Assembly (NCBI GenBank): GCA_030427705.1
Contig: JAUIBR010000027.1
Location: 26,881-90,880, forward strand
From: a bacterium
GTDB taxonomy: Bacteria; Myxococcota_A; Bradymonadia; Bradymonadales; Bradymonadaceae
Length of the DNA stretch: 64,000 nt
Reading direction: 5' to 3'
Shown here: positions 33,375 through 43,024 of the stretch, piece after piece
Layout of the letters: every line of letters begins with the position of its first letter
Position numbering within the stretch: the stretch's first letter is position 1
The notes under the pieces: model-generated
Told to the model about the DNA's origin: nothing
The model's input: only the letters and a program-made list of their open reading frames with translations
Databases searched by the model: none
Program-made: the position numbers and the translations under genes

Positions 33375-35900
33375 ATGCGACGTTTTCCTATTATTCTGTT
33401 GTTCGCGACCCTTTTGGGCCTTGTTTCATGCGGTAAAGATTCAGTTCGGCCTGAGTGCCGTTCAAACGCCGAGTGTGACGATGGTTTCCTGTGTCAGGGC
33501 GGCTCTTGTGTTGAAGACGACAACAATCGTGTCAATAACACCAACAATCTGAACAACTCCAACAATCTGAATAACGCGCTTCCGTGCGAAGACGACTCGG
33601 AGTGCAAGGATGATGAGTTCTGCGGCAACGGCTTCTGCCTGCCAGCTGGATGCAATATCCCTGATGCCCCGTTCTGCCGGCAGTGGGAGTGCGATGACAG
33701 CGGATGTAGCGAAGAAATCTGCATCACGCGTTGCCCGCCAGGCCTGACGCCTGAGGTCTGTGACTGCGTCGAAGCACCGTGCATGGTCGATTCGGAGTGT
33801 GACGACGGGTCCATCTGTACCGACGAAGGACGCTGCGGTCCATGCACCAGCGATGACCAGTGTGGTGAAGAAGAGGTCTGTACAGAAGGCCTCTGTGTCC
33901 CGGAACTCACCTGTAACTCCGACGCCGACTGTCCTGCGGACAAGGTTTGCAACAACGAAGGCTACTGCGTCGACAGGCCGGAATGTTTGCTGGACCAAGA
34001 TTGTGGCGACGATGAGCTTTGCATTGGCGGCAGCTGCACGTTGGCGCCGGAATGCCGCGCTGACTTGGATTGTCCTGATGGATTCGAGTGTATCGCGGGT
34101 AACTGCTTTGAGGCGCTTTGCCGCGGCCCCGGCGACTGCGAGAACGGTCAGCTCTGTGATGCTGGTGAGTGCATTGACCCACCCATCGCTGCAAGCTGCT
34201 TCGTCGCAACGCCAAACGGCGTAATCACCGCAAACCAAACCGTTGCGCTCGAAGCGTTTGCTTTGGATGCGAATGGCAATGGTATCGCGGCTACGTTCAG
34301 TTGGACGTCGTCCGCGCCACAGGTCGCATCGGTTGATTCGACGGGCGTCCGAGCGCTTGGCGGTGCGAGCGCCGGTGTCGCAACCTTCACGGCCACACTG
34401 GCGTCGGGAACACCAGTTATGTGCTCCGGAAGTGCGCAGTTGACCAATCCAGGACCAGTGACGCCTAACCAGCTTCGAGTGTTGGTTGTGCATGCCGAGA
34501 CAGGCGCGCCAATCAACGGTGCGACTGTGGTTGTTGGCACATCGAGCGCGACCACCGCGAACGGCGGTATCGCACCATTCCCGCAGCAAACGGGGGCGTT
34601 CGATATCAGTGTCTTCCACCCCGATTACAATTACCTGACTTTGCAGGGCGTGCAGTCTAACGACGTGCGTATCCCGCTTGCTCCACAGCGTGGCTCAGGC
34701 CCAATCGCCGGTCTCACCGGTGAGTTCGACATGTCTGGTGTTGGCTCGAGCGGGAATATCAACGTGGGGCTCGCAGGGGCAAGCATCGCGGGTGGTCTCA
34801 CAGACCTCGACTTGTTCGCGATTCTGGGCGAGCCATTCGTCGCTGGCATCAATATCCCGGGTATTGTGAACCAAGACTTCCCGGTCCCTGGTGGTCTGGT
34901 GGCCTACGGCCGGGTCTTCGGGTTCAATATCGACATCAAACGCACGTACTATGCTTCCGCGACCGGCGGAGCCCGCTTCGCGTGGGGCCTTGCAGGCAAG
35001 ATTCCTGCGCAAGACCTATTCGACCTGGGCCAAGGTGGCGGCGGCAACGACATCCTCACGACGATTCTTCCGCTGTTCAATCGCTTTGACCACATCGCGC
35101 AGCCTATCTTGCTGAACGAGCAGCCGCGAATCATGGACACGGCAGATATCAACGGCAACGGCGATACGATGGAGATGGTGCCGAACTATGGTGCGTTCCC
35201 AACGGTGGACCTACGACCGAGCGTTCGGCAGAACCTCTTCACGGATGTTGATATCTCGAATTTCCCAATGCTGCCTGGTGGTCAGGGTGAGCTGGCAATC
35301 TTGTTGGGTGGTACATTCTTAAACGCACCCGGCCTTGTGCCGCTGGGCATCTCGGCCACAAACGACGAGGACGGTGATGGGCGACCAGATGCGCGTCGAC
35401 TTTCCATCGCCCCGGCATCGGGCTCCTTGGCCGGTGGCCGCTACACAATCGTCGCTATCGCATTCCGCACGGATGGAATTGGCGGCTCGTTCGACTTCCC
35501 CGCAAACATCTCGGTTGCGCTGTGGAACGGCCAGTCGTTCCCAACCGCAGTGCGTCTAGGCACGTTCCCAGACCAGAGCGTCGCAACCATCACCAACGCG
35601 ACACGAACCATCTCGTTCACTGCGGACGCCGGTCCAATGTATCGCGTGCGCATCGTGGGCGACCAACGAAGCTGGGATGTTTGGAGCGTCGGCACGCCAG
35701 GAATGGCGGGCTCATTCGCGCACACGATGGTCATTCCACCAGCTGCAGCTGGTGCGACGGACGTGTTCCCAACGGGTGCAGTTCTACTTGACGCAATCCA
35801 GACCAACGCGACGATGAACGACCTCGTTCAGCCTTCCGGAATCGGACTGCGCGACGTTGGACTGGTCACGAGCTCGTTTAGCCGAACCGAAATTAGATAA
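33375..35900 (+). CDS. Large Cys-rich lipoprotein with Asn-rich linker and Ig-like domain
   Basis: An 841-residue predicted lipoprotein (lipobox LVSC, Cys19). Residues about 25-270 contain seven or eight short Cys-rich modules of the form CxxDxxCxxGxxCxxGxC, interrupted near 50-67 by an Asn-rich linker (NNTNNLNNSNNLNN). An Ig-like Big_2-type domain follows (about 278-345, FSWTSSAPQVASVDSTG), then a carboxypeptidase-regulatory-like domain (VVHAETGAPINGATVVVG), and about 400 residues of beta-rich sequence I cannot name. Such Cys-rich plus Asn-linker lipoproteins are frequent in Bradymonadales and some myxobacteria, probably on the cell surface. GGATGG precedes the ATG. Confidence 0.8.
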   Translation: MRRFPIILLFATLLGLVSCGKDSVRPECRSNAECDDGFLCQGGSCVEDDNNRVNNTNNLNNSNNLNNALPCEDDSECKDDEFCGNGFCLPAGCNIPDAPFCRQWECDDSGCSEEICITRCPPGLTPEVCDCVEAPCMVDSECDDGSICTDEGRCGPCTSDDQCGEEEVCTEGLCVPELTCNSDADCPADKVCNNEGYCVDRPECLLDQDCGDDELCIGGSCTLAPECRADLDCPDGFECIAGNCFEALCRGPGDCENGQLCDAGECIDPPIAASCFVATPNGVITANQTVALEAFALDANGNGIAATFSWTSSAPQVASVDSTGVRALGGASAGVATFTATLASGTPVMCSGSAQLTNPGPVTPNQLRVLVVHAETGAPINGATVVVGTSSATTANGGIAPFPQQTGAFDISVFHPDYNYLTLQGVQSNDVRIPLAPQRGSGPIAGLTGEFDMSGVGSSGNINVGLAGASIAGGLTDLDLFAILGEPFVAGINIPGIVNQDFPVPGGLVAYGRVFGFNIDIKRTYYASATGGARFAWGLAGKIPAQDLFDLGQGGGGNDILTTILPLFNRFDHIAQPILLNEQPRIMDTADINGNGDTMEMVPNYGAFPTVDLRPSVRQNLFTDVDISNFPMLPGGQGELAILLGGTFLNAPGLVPLGISATNDEDGDGRPDARRLSIAPASGSLAGGRYTIVAIAFRTDGIGGSFDFPANISVALWNGQSFPTAVRLGTFPDQSVATITNATRTISFTADAGPMYRVRIVGDQRSWDVWSVGTPGMAGSFAHTMVIPPAAAGATDVFPTGAVLLDAIQTNATMNDLVQPSGIGLRDVGLVTSSFSRTEIR

Positions 35901-35925
35901 CCACGAATCAGCAAGGATGCTGCAA

Positions 35926-38202
35926 ATGAAGTACATCGTGATGGCGGCGCTCGCCGTCGGTCTATTGGCGTGTAACTCCAAGTCTCCCGAAACGAATGAT
36001 GCTCCAGAAGTTGGGGTAGAGGCTCCGAAGGAGACTGCTCCAGAAGAGCCCGCGAAACCGGAAGAACTGAAGCTACCCGAAGCGCTTCCTGCGCTCGAAG
36101 GCGACTACTTCGGTGTCTACGATTTGTTGCACAATCGGCCGAATGCACATCGACAGGTGCTTGGAGATGCTTCAGGCACTTTGGTCACTGCAGGCACACC
36201 AGACTTCGTCCGCTACGTTCATGGCAATCATGGCAACGAGTGGAGCCTTGAACTTGAGGTAGATGGCGAGCCAGCCACCGCGATGAAGAAGACCCGCAAG
36301 GCCAAGATGTGGCTGCCCGCCAATCCTGGCGCTAAGTCCGTGCAGGTACGGGTCTTGTCCAAGAAAAAGCCGAACAAGCTGTCGCTGGTCATCAACGGCC
36401 AGAAGACTGAAGAACAGGAACTGGCTGACGGTTGGCAGACGGTAACGTTTGCGACCGAGCCGCAGAGAGCCGACAACGAAGTAGAGTTCGTCTTCACCGG
36501 GATGGGCCGCATTGCGGGCGCACTCTCGGGTGGTGCGGTCTCATGGATTCGCCTTGGCGATGGTGAAGGCTTTGAGGCTCCGACAGAGGCTCAGACTCAG
36601 CTGCCGCTATCGCAGGATGCGCTGACGTTGGGCCCAGATGCCTTGTATTGGCATATCTGGGCGCTTCCCAACTCCAAGTTAGACCTTGAGATCGAAGGTA
36701 AGCCGGGTTGCGGTGTGAAAGCGGTAGTGGCTGGAGAAGACGGGCAGGGCGTCAAAGAGCTTGGAACGACCGAGCGCCTGCTCGTTGACCAACGTGGCGA
36801 TTCTCAGTCAACGTTTGTCGAACTTGGCGCCACTGAGAAGGTTGTGCGTGTCACGTTGTCGAAGGCGGGTGCGTGTGAGTCTGTGACCCTCAAACGGGCT
36901 CAGCTTGTCATCCCTGGGAAAAAGCCGGAGCGGCCGACATTCGATCCTCCGAAGTACGTCGTATTCTGGATGATCGATACGTTGCGCGCAGACTACCTGC
37001 CGATTCACCATGAAACCGACGTCCGTGCACCGAATCTCAAGCGACTCGCCGACGAGGGGGCTTCGTTTGAAGTCGCGTATGTTCAGGGCAATGAGTCCAA
37101 GACTTCGCATGCGTCGTTGTTCTCGGCCATGTTCCCCGTCAAACACCGTGTGCTTGGCCGAGGGCACTTGAAGCCATTCCACTACTTGATGCCGGAAGCC
37201 ATCCATGACGCTGGCTACACAACGGCTGCGTACATCTCCAACGGATACGTCAGTGAGCCCTGGGGCTTTGTCCAGGGCTGGGATATGTACGAAAACCCCC
37301 TGCGAAAGAAGGAAGCTTTCAACGCGCCATCGATGACACGTCGTGGACTCGCGTGGGCAAAGAACAACACTGAAAAGCCGTTCTTCTTGTACCTGGGTAC
37401 CGTTGACCCGCACGTCACCTATCGCCGCCACGAAGAGCTGATCGGGAACTACCAGAAAACACCGTACAGCGGTCGGTTCTCGAAGGCTTGTTACGGCCAA
37501 GATTTGGGCGGCATTAAAGGTGGCAAGATCAAGGTCAACGACGCCGATAAGGAGCGCATCATCAACCTCTACAAGAACGAGGTTGAGTTCAACGACATTC
37601 ACTTTGGCAAATTGCGCGAGGGGCTTGAAGAATTGGGCATCTGGGACAAGACCATGGTTGTCGTTACCGCTGACCACGGTGACGAATTCTGGGAGCATGG
37701 GAGCGTCGGTCATGGCCACTCGGTCATGCACCACCAGGTCCACGTGCCGCTGTTGGTTTATTACCCACCTGCCATCAAAGCCAAGACCGTCGTGAAGTCG
37801 GGTGCTGATATTGCGGATGTCTACCCCACGATTGTCGATATGCTTGGGAAAGAGCGGCCAAAAGACCTGCAGGGCAAGAGCCAATTCCCAGCGATTTACG
37901 GCGCCAACGGCGGTTATCCTGAGCCCGCGACGGCCACGAAGTACCTGCTGCAATACGGCATGCAGATGCACCAATGGAAGGTCGTTCAACGCAAAGGTGA
38001 CTTCCGCCTGTATGACCGCGCGAACGACCACGCCGAGCAGACCGATGTCAAAGACAAACACCCGCTTGTTAGCCGGTGGATGATGGACTCGCTCAGCTGG
38101 TTTCGCGCGCACCGCGAAGAATGGGACAAGACGACGTACGGCGTAGGATCAAACCTGCCGCCGAACTTCCCGCCACTATCTGGAAAGAAAAAAGAGAACT
38201 AA
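35926..38202 (+). CDS. Sulfatase/alkaline-phosphatase superfamily lipoprotein
   Basis: A 758-residue lipoprotein (lipobox LLAC near residue 16). Residues about 40-330 form an N-terminal beta-rich region of unknown family. From about 345 a sulfatase-type domain begins (YVVFWMIDTLRADYLP, with the metal-binding Asp). The nucleophile region reads SKTSHASLFSAMFP, so Ser takes the place of the Cys/Ser of the C/S-x-P-x-R motif, and Pro and Arg are Thr and His; later metal motifs TADHGDEFWEHG and GHGHSVMHHQ are intact. It may be a phosphohydrolase or transferase rather than a true sulfatase. AAGGA precedes the ATG at 35926. The end overlaps the convergent SEC-C gene. Confidence 0.82.
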   Translation: MKYIVMAALAVGLLACNSKSPETNDAPEVGVEAPKETAPEEPAKPEELKLPEALPALEGDYFGVYDLLHNRPNAHRQVLGDASGTLVTAGTPDFVRYVHGNHGNEWSLELEVDGEPATAMKKTRKAKMWLPANPGAKSVQVRVLSKKKPNKLSLVINGQKTEEQELADGWQTVTFATEPQRADNEVEFVFTGMGRIAGALSGGAVSWIRLGDGEGFEAPTEAQTQLPLSQDALTLGPDALYWHIWALPNSKLDLEIEGKPGCGVKAVVAGEDGQGVKELGTTERLLVDQRGDSQSTFVELGATEKVVRVTLSKAGACESVTLKRAQLVIPGKKPERPTFDPPKYVVFWMIDTLRADYLPIHHETDVRAPNLKRLADEGASFEVAYVQGNESKTSHASLFSAMFPVKHRVLGRGHLKPFHYLMPEAIHDAGYTTAAYISNGYVSEPWGFVQGWDMYENPLRKKEAFNAPSMTRRGLAWAKNNTEKPFFLYLGTVDPHVTYRRHEELIGNYQKTPYSGRFSKACYGQDLGGIKGGKIKVNDADKERIINLYKNEVEFNDIHFGKLREGLEELGIWDKTMVVVTADHGDEFWEHGSVGHGHSVMHHQVHVPLLVYYPPAIKAKTVVKSGADIADVYPTIVDMLGKERPKDLQGKSQFPAIYGANGGYPEPATATKYLLQYGMQMHQWKVVQRKGDFRLYDRANDHAEQTDVKDKHPLVSRWMMDSLSWFRAHREEWDKTTYGVGSNLPPNFPPLSGKKKEN

Positions 38203-38807
38203 GCGCTAGCCTGGGACCACGCTTCAGCCCAGGTGTAGCCGAGCTCTTCCAACGTTAGGTCGTTGTGTTCTAACTCGGACTTGTTGCGCTCATGGCGCTC
38301 GATGTTCCAGACACGCCAACCCAGATGCTCCGCATCACGTGGGTTGCGGTCCTTGTCGATTTCATTGGGTCGCAGCGTGACCACGTCAAAAGTCACCGAC
38401 TTGAGTTTGGGGTCCTTGATGCCCTTGGCGAGCAGCAAGTGGACGTCTGGGCCATCCAAGCGGATGCGACGAAGGTCGAAGCCTTCAGCGCAGGGGAGGA
38501 ACGTTTCGCGGTCCTCCGTCGCTTTGATGTATGCCTCGGCCGTGTCGTACTGACCGCGAAGCGGGCCAAGCTCGTGCGTCATCTCATGGAAGAGCGGAAT
38601 CAGGTTGTTTTCACGAACCTGAACCAGGAGCTTGTACATTGCCCATGGAATCGTTGATTCATTGATGAGGTCGTGGGCATTGCGGCTCTTCTTCTGTGCC
38701 TCTTTCTGCAAGCGAAGCTCGCGCTCGTGACACTTTTTGAACTTCTTGCCGCTTCCACAAGGGCAGGGGTCGTTTCGACCCACATCTTCGAAGTTAATTT
38801 CAGACAT
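38199..38807 (-). CDS. SEC-C motif protein
   Basis: A 202-residue protein that begins with a SEC-C zinc-binding motif (GRNDPCPCGSGKKFKKCH, about 9-26), the metal-binding tail also found at the C-terminus of SecA. The remaining 170 residues are soluble and of unknown family, with a Trp/Glu-rich C-terminus. SEC-C domains often bind ribosomes or SecB in isolated form; here the role is unknown. The ATG at 38807 lies two bases after the upstream TPR gene's stop, placing it last in the leftward operon that starts with the EtfD-like gene. Confidence 0.8.
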   Translation of the reverse strand: MSEINFEDVGRNDPCPCGSGKKFKKCHERELRLQKEAQKKSRNAHDLINESTIPWAMYKLLVQVRENNLIPLFHEMTHELGPLRGQYDTAEAYIKATEDRETFLPCAEGFDLRRIRLDGPDVHLLLAKGIKDPKLKSVTFDVVTLRPNEIDKDRNPRDAEHLGWRVWNIERHERNKSELEHNDLTLEELGYTWAEAWSQASA

Positions 38808-38808
38808 T

Positions 38809-39519
38809 TTAGCGCCTACCGAATTGTACTTGTTGTCGCTGCGCAGGAGGCTTGTCGAGGTGGAACTGGTACCAAAGCATGTTCCAGCCACGCATCTTCA
38901 TCTTCTTCTTGTTCTGCAGCGCTTTGAGGTTGTTCTTGGTCTTTTCGTCTTTCGGAATGTGTTCCTGCGCGCGGGTCAAAATCTGGATCGCGTCTTCGCG
39001 ATTGCCAGCTTTCCACTCGCAATATGCGTAGAGATTCCAAAGGATGGCCTGCTTCTTGTTGAGCTTCACGGCTTCCTCGAACACTTCGCGCATATCGTCG
39101 AACTTCTTCCGTTTGTAATAGAGCACAGCGAGCATCGCCTGCGCGGTCCAGTTTCGTTTGAACGAGCGCTTCAGGTAAGGCTCAGCCCTATCGAATTTCT
39201 TGGTCATGAAGTAGATGGAGCCAATCTGGGCATCGACCTGAGAGGCGACCAGGAACTGCTTCTTACCAAGCGGATATGCTTGTTTGATGGTCTCGACTGC
39301 GGCGTCGATCTTCTGAGCTTTAAGCTGGTCTTGGGCCGAGTTCATGATGGCCTCGACCTCTTTCATGGTCTTCCGAGCCAGAACCACATAGATCGCGACC
39401 AGGGCGATGATGCCTGGCGCGAGGCCGTAGAAGAACTCGAACTCCCCGCCACCAAACAGAAAGCCAGTTGCGACGAGGGTCGCCGCGCCGGCCAAAATTG
39501 CGAGAATCAGATTAATCAT
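38809..39519 (-). CDS. TPR-containing inner-membrane protein
   Basis: A 236-residue protein with two N-terminal hydrophobic segments (about 2-20 and 32-48) in a hairpin. A soluble TPR-like domain follows (QLKAQKIDAAVETIKQAYPLGKK, AEPYLKRSFKRNWTAQAMLAVLYYKRKKFDDM) and a very basic C-terminal tail from about 203. It resembles small membrane-anchored scaffolds. It lies immediately downstream of glyA (gap of two bases) and is followed by the SEC-C gene, so the three are co-transcribed. No enzymatic motif is seen. Confidence 0.75.
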   Translation of the reverse strand: MINLILAILAGAATLVATGFLFGGGEFEFFYGLAPGIIALVAIYVVLARKTMKEVEAIMNSAQDQLKAQKIDAAVETIKQAYPLGKKQFLVASQVDAQIGSIYFMTKKFDRAEPYLKRSFKRNWTAQAMLAVLYYKRKKFDDMREVFEEAVKLNKKQAILWNLYAYCEWKAGNREDAIQILTRAQEHIPKDEKTKNNLKALQNKKKMKMRGWNMLWYQFHLDKPPAQRQQVQFGRR

Positions 39520-39521
39520 AA

Positions 39522-40775
39522 CTAAAAGGTGTAAGGCACCGGAAACCCGTTGCAGAACTCGTCTACTTCGGCGCGGATAGCAGCCAATGCAGCGTCGTCG
39601 CCAGCGTTCTCAACAGCGCGGTCGGTCCAGTCGACGATGGCCTTCATTTCCGAGGGTCCCATGCCGCGCGTCGTGACCGCTGCAGTGCCGATTCGCACGC
39701 CTGACGGGTCGAATGGTTTTCGCTTATCAAATGGGATGGAGTTGGCGTTGGCGACGATGCCAGCTGCTTCCATCGCTTCGGCCGCGGGTTTGCCACCGAT
39801 GTCTTTCGGGGTCAAGTCGAGCAGCAAAAGATGGTTGTCCGTGCCGCCCGTGACTAGACGATATCCGCGCTCTTGGAAGGCCTCCGCCATCGCTTTGGCG
39901 TTCTCCACGACATCAGCCGCGTAGGTCTTGAAGTCAGGCTTAAGCGCTTCACTCAACGCCACCGCCAATGCGGCGATGATGTTGAGGTGTGGTCCGCCCT
40001 GACATGCTGGGAAGACCGCGCGGTCAATCGCTTTCGCGTGGTCGTCCTTGCACAAGATGATGCCACCGCGTGGACCCCGGAGGGTCTTGTGCGTGGTCGA
40101 GGTCACGACGTCAGCATGTGGAATAGGCGTCGGGTGTGCGCCACCGGCCACAAGGCCCGAAATATGCGCCATGTCCGCGACCATATACGCGCCTACTTCG
40201 TCCGCAATCTCACGGAATGCAGCGAAATCGATGGTGCGAGGGTAGGCCGATGCGCCGCACAACAAGACCTTTGGCTTGTGTTCGTGTGCCAGCTTTCGGA
40301 CCTCTTCCATGTCGATGCGTTCTGAATCTGGGTCAACGCCGTACGAGACCGCGTTGTAGTAGCGACCGCTGAAGTTGACCTTCCAGCCGTGCGTCAGGTG
40401 TCCGCCGCTTGGCAAGCCCATGCCCAAGATGGTGTCGCCCAAATCGCAAAGCGCGTAGTACATCTCAAGGTTTGCTGGGCTGCCCGAATAGGGCTGAACA
40501 TTGACGTGGTCGGCCCCGAACAGCGCCTTTGCGCGGTCGATGGCAAGGGTCTCGAGTTTGTCGACTGCTTCCTGCCCAAGGTAGTAGCGCTTACCTGCGT
40601 AGCCTTCTGCGTACTTATTCGTGAAGACGCTGGCCGTCGCTTCGAGCACGGCCTGAGACGCGTAGTTCTCGCTGGCGATCAATCGAATCGTCTTGTGCTG
40701 ACGTTTCTCTTCTTGGCGAATCAAGTCAAAGACTTCGCCATCCACCTCGCGTACGGCATTCATCCAGTCGGCCAT
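39522..40775 (-). CDS. glyA: Serine hydroxymethyltransferase
   Basis: A 417-residue PLP enzyme that converts serine and tetrahydrofolate to glycine and 5,10-methylene-tetrahydrofolate. Family signatures are clear: [13 protein letters not shown] near the N-terminus, [11 protein letters not shown], and the PLP-lysine segment [15 protein letters not shown] (Lys near residue 232). Length equals that of bacterial GlyA. It lies 31 bases after the EtfD-like gene on the same strand. Confidence 0.97.
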   Translation of the reverse strand: MADWMNAVREVDGEVFDLIRQEEKRQHKTIRLIASENYASQAVLEATASVFTNKYAEGYAGKRYYLGQEAVDKLETLAIDRAKALFGADHVNVQPYSGSPANLEMYYALCDLGDTILGMGLPSGGHLTHGWKVNFSGRYYNAVSYGVDPDSERIDMEEVRKLAHEHKPKVLLCGASAYPRTIDFAAFREIADEVGAYMVADMAHISGLVAGGAHPTPIPHADVVTSTTHKTLRGPRGGIILCKDDHAKAIDRAVFPACQGGPHLNIIAALAVALSEALKPDFKTYAADVVENAKAMAEAFQERGYRLVTGGTDNHLLLLDLTPKDIGGKPAAEAMEAAGIVANANSIPFDKRKPFDPSGVRIGTAAVTTRGMGPSEMKAIVDWTDRAVENAGDDAALAAIRAEVDEFCNGFPVPYTF

Positions 40776-40806
40776 CTTACCCTCTTAGGTTTTTGCGCGG
40801 AGTCGG

Positions 40807-42888
40807 TTACTCAGCGGCTGCAGGAATTGGAGCGTTCTCGTCCGTTTCAGGCACATCGAGATTGTCGGCGACGATCTCAGCCAAATCTTTGAGTGGAATA
40901 GCTTCCGCCTCACGATTTTTCAAACCGTCGTCGAACATCGTCATGCAGAACGGGCAAGCGACAGCAATAGCGTCGGGTGCCGTTGCGAGGGCCTGATCAG
41001 TTCGTTCGATATTGACGCGTTTTCCTTCGTGCTCTTCCATCCACATGCGACCGCCACCCGCGCCACAGCAGAAGCTCTGACGTTTGTTGAGCTCCATCTC
41101 TTGAACCTGCAGTCCAGGAACGGCTTTGAGGATGTCGCGCGGCGAATCGTAGGAGTCGTTCCAGCGACCGATATAGCAAGAGTCATGGTACGTGACCTTC
41201 GCTGCTGCCGCAGGGCGAAGCTTGATCTTCTTCTCGCGGATGAGGCTCGCGATGAAGTCGGTGTGGTGGATGACTTCGTAGTTGCCACCGAGCTGCGGAT
41301 ACTCCTTTCCAATCGTGTGGAAGCAGTGTGGGCAGGTCGTAACAATCTTGTTCACACCGTAGGCATTGAGCGTCTCGATGTTTCCGGTCGCGAGCATCCA
41401 ATACAGGTACTCGTTTCCAAGCCGGCGTGCCGGGTCGCCTGTGCAGCCTTCCTCGGTTCCGAGGATGGCGAACGAGATATCTGCAGCCTTCAGGATCTTT
41501 GCAAACGACTCGGTGACCTTCTTCTGACGGTCATCGAAGCTGCCTGCACAACCAACCCAGAAGAGGTACTCAGGAGCGCTGCCGAGTTCCGAAACCACGG
41601 GGATTTCCAATCCGTCCGCCCAATCTGCGCGGTACGAACCGCTGATACCCCAAGGGTTGGAGTTGTTCTCCATGTTGCGGAACGTTCGGCTAACTTCCGG
41701 TGTGAAGTCGGCCTCCATTAGCGCGATGTAGCGACGCATATCGACAATGGTGTCGACGTGTTCAATGAAGACTGGGCAGTTACCAACACATGCGCCACAG
41801 GTCGTGCATGCCATCAGCTCTTCTTTGCTGATAACGCCGCCAACCAGCGGTTCCCACTCTTTCTCTTCGTCCTGTTGTTGGTTCGGCATCACTCCCTTGA
41901 AGTGCTCCTCACCACGCTCTTTGATGTGCATCTTGAGCTTGTGGACGATCTGCATCGGGTTGAGCGCTTTCCCGGTGTTGAACGCGGGGCAGTAGTGCTC
42001 ACAACGACCGCATTCTGTACATGCGTACGTGTCCAAAAGCTGCTTCCAGCTGAGCTCTTCCAGCGAGTTTGCACCGAACGATTCCGCGTTCTCGTCTTCC
42101 ATATCGATGGGGTAGAGCGAACCAACGGGCTGCAGCTTTCGGAAGAACACGTTTGGCATCGCACCAATAAGGTGGAGGTGCTTTCCGCGTGGAATGTAAT
42201 TGGCGAAGAAGCCGACGATGAACAGGTGGATGAGGTAGCCCGTGTGGTAGAAAACCTCGAGCGTGCCTTCACCGAATCCCATTTTTGCGAACATGCCAGC
42301 TGTCCAACCCGCGATGGGGGTCCATGCTGGATCGTGGCCAAGCGCTTCAGCGGTTGGGTTCAGCAAGATCTCGGCGCCGTTTGCGACGAACTTGGTCACC
42401 ATAAGCATCGAGATCAAGAAGATGATGACAGCGGCATCGACACTTGGAATCGAGTGCTTTGGCCGGATGACGTAACGTCGGAACGCCGCGACACACATCG
42501 CTACAAGAACGACCAGCCCAAAGATGTCCTGCGTGAATAGCAAGACGCTATAGGCTTTGAAGCCAATGAATTTGCTGAAGTGGAAATCAAAAAAGAGTCC
42601 ACGAATCATGTACTCGATGGTCTCGACCTGCAGGATCAGGAAACCCCAGAAGATAAAGAGGTGAACCATGCCTGCCGGCTCGCGAATGACGCGCGCCTGT
42701 CCAAGGACGTAGACGAAGAAACCTCGAACGCGTTCGCCAAGATTGTCGAACGTTGGTTTCCCGTAACCGAGGGTGAGACCGTACAGAAGTTTGGCGACGG
42801 TGAGGCCTGCAGCCGCGAAACCGATCGCGAGCAGAGCCATGAAAACGTACCGGACGCCTTGCCAAAGTGGAGTAATTTCGTAGCCCAC
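40807..42888 (-). CDS. EtfD-like membrane iron-sulfur ETF:menaquinone oxidoreductase
   Basis: A 693-residue membrane protein in three parts. The N-terminal ~240 residues have about five hydrophobic helices of the NarI/cytochrome-b type. Two 4Fe-4S motifs follow (CTECGRCEHYCP and CTTCGACVGNCP), then two CCG-type cysteine-rich domains (VGCAGSFDDR, TCPHC, CCGAGGGRMW, CPFCMTMFDDG). This matches EtfD-type proteins, which pass electrons from electron-transfer flavoprotein in beta-oxidation to menaquinone. I chose the GTG at 42888 because GGGAG lies six bases upstream; a longer in-frame start would add 15 residues. It leads the operon with glyA. No etfAB genes are in view. Confidence 0.8.
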   Translation of the reverse strand: MGYEITPLWQGVRYVFMALLAIGFAAAGLTVAKLLYGLTLGYGKPTFDNLGERVRGFFVYVLGQARVIREPAGMVHLFIFWGFLILQVETIEYMIRGLFFDFHFSKFIGFKAYSVLLFTQDIFGLVVLVAMCVAAFRRYVIRPKHSIPSVDAAVIIFLISMLMVTKFVANGAEILLNPTAEALGHDPAWTPIAGWTAGMFAKMGFGEGTLEVFYHTGYLIHLFIVGFFANYIPRGKHLHLIGAMPNVFFRKLQPVGSLYPIDMEDENAESFGANSLEELSWKQLLDTYACTECGRCEHYCPAFNTGKALNPMQIVHKLKMHIKERGEEHFKGVMPNQQQDEEKEWEPLVGGVISKEELMACTTCGACVGNCPVFIEHVDTIVDMRRYIALMEADFTPEVSRTFRNMENNSNPWGISGSYRADWADGLEIPVVSELGSAPEYLFWVGCAGSFDDRQKKVTESFAKILKAADISFAILGTEEGCTGDPARRLGNEYLYWMLATGNIETLNAYGVNKIVTTCPHCFHTIGKEYPQLGGNYEVIHHTDFIASLIREKKIKLRPAAAAKVTYHDSCYIGRWNDSYDSPRDILKAVPGLQVQEMELNKRQSFCCGAGGGRMWMEEHEGKRVNIERTDQALATAPDAIAVACPFCMTMFDDGLKNREAEAIPLKDLAEIVADNLDVPETDENAPIPAAAE

Positions 42889-43024
42889 GTTTGCTCCCTT
42901 GTGAGAACATGAAATCCCGCAAATTTGCGGCACCCTCTATTACCCGAACCGGCCGCACGGGGCAAGGCGAGTCGGGGATCTGAGAGTTTTGGGAGAAGTG
43001 AGACTCGGGTAGCGAGTTTTGGGA

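Noticed and set aside
33462..34619. 385-codon minus-strand frame opposite the Cys-rich lipoprotein
   Set aside because: It mirrors the regular codon pattern of the Cys-rich repeats and lacks a start signal or domain; the plus strand has signal peptide and lipobox.
36808..38112. 434-codon minus-strand frame opposite the sulfatase-family gene
   Set aside because: Antisense shadow: no family resemblance, whereas the plus strand has complete metal-site motifs.
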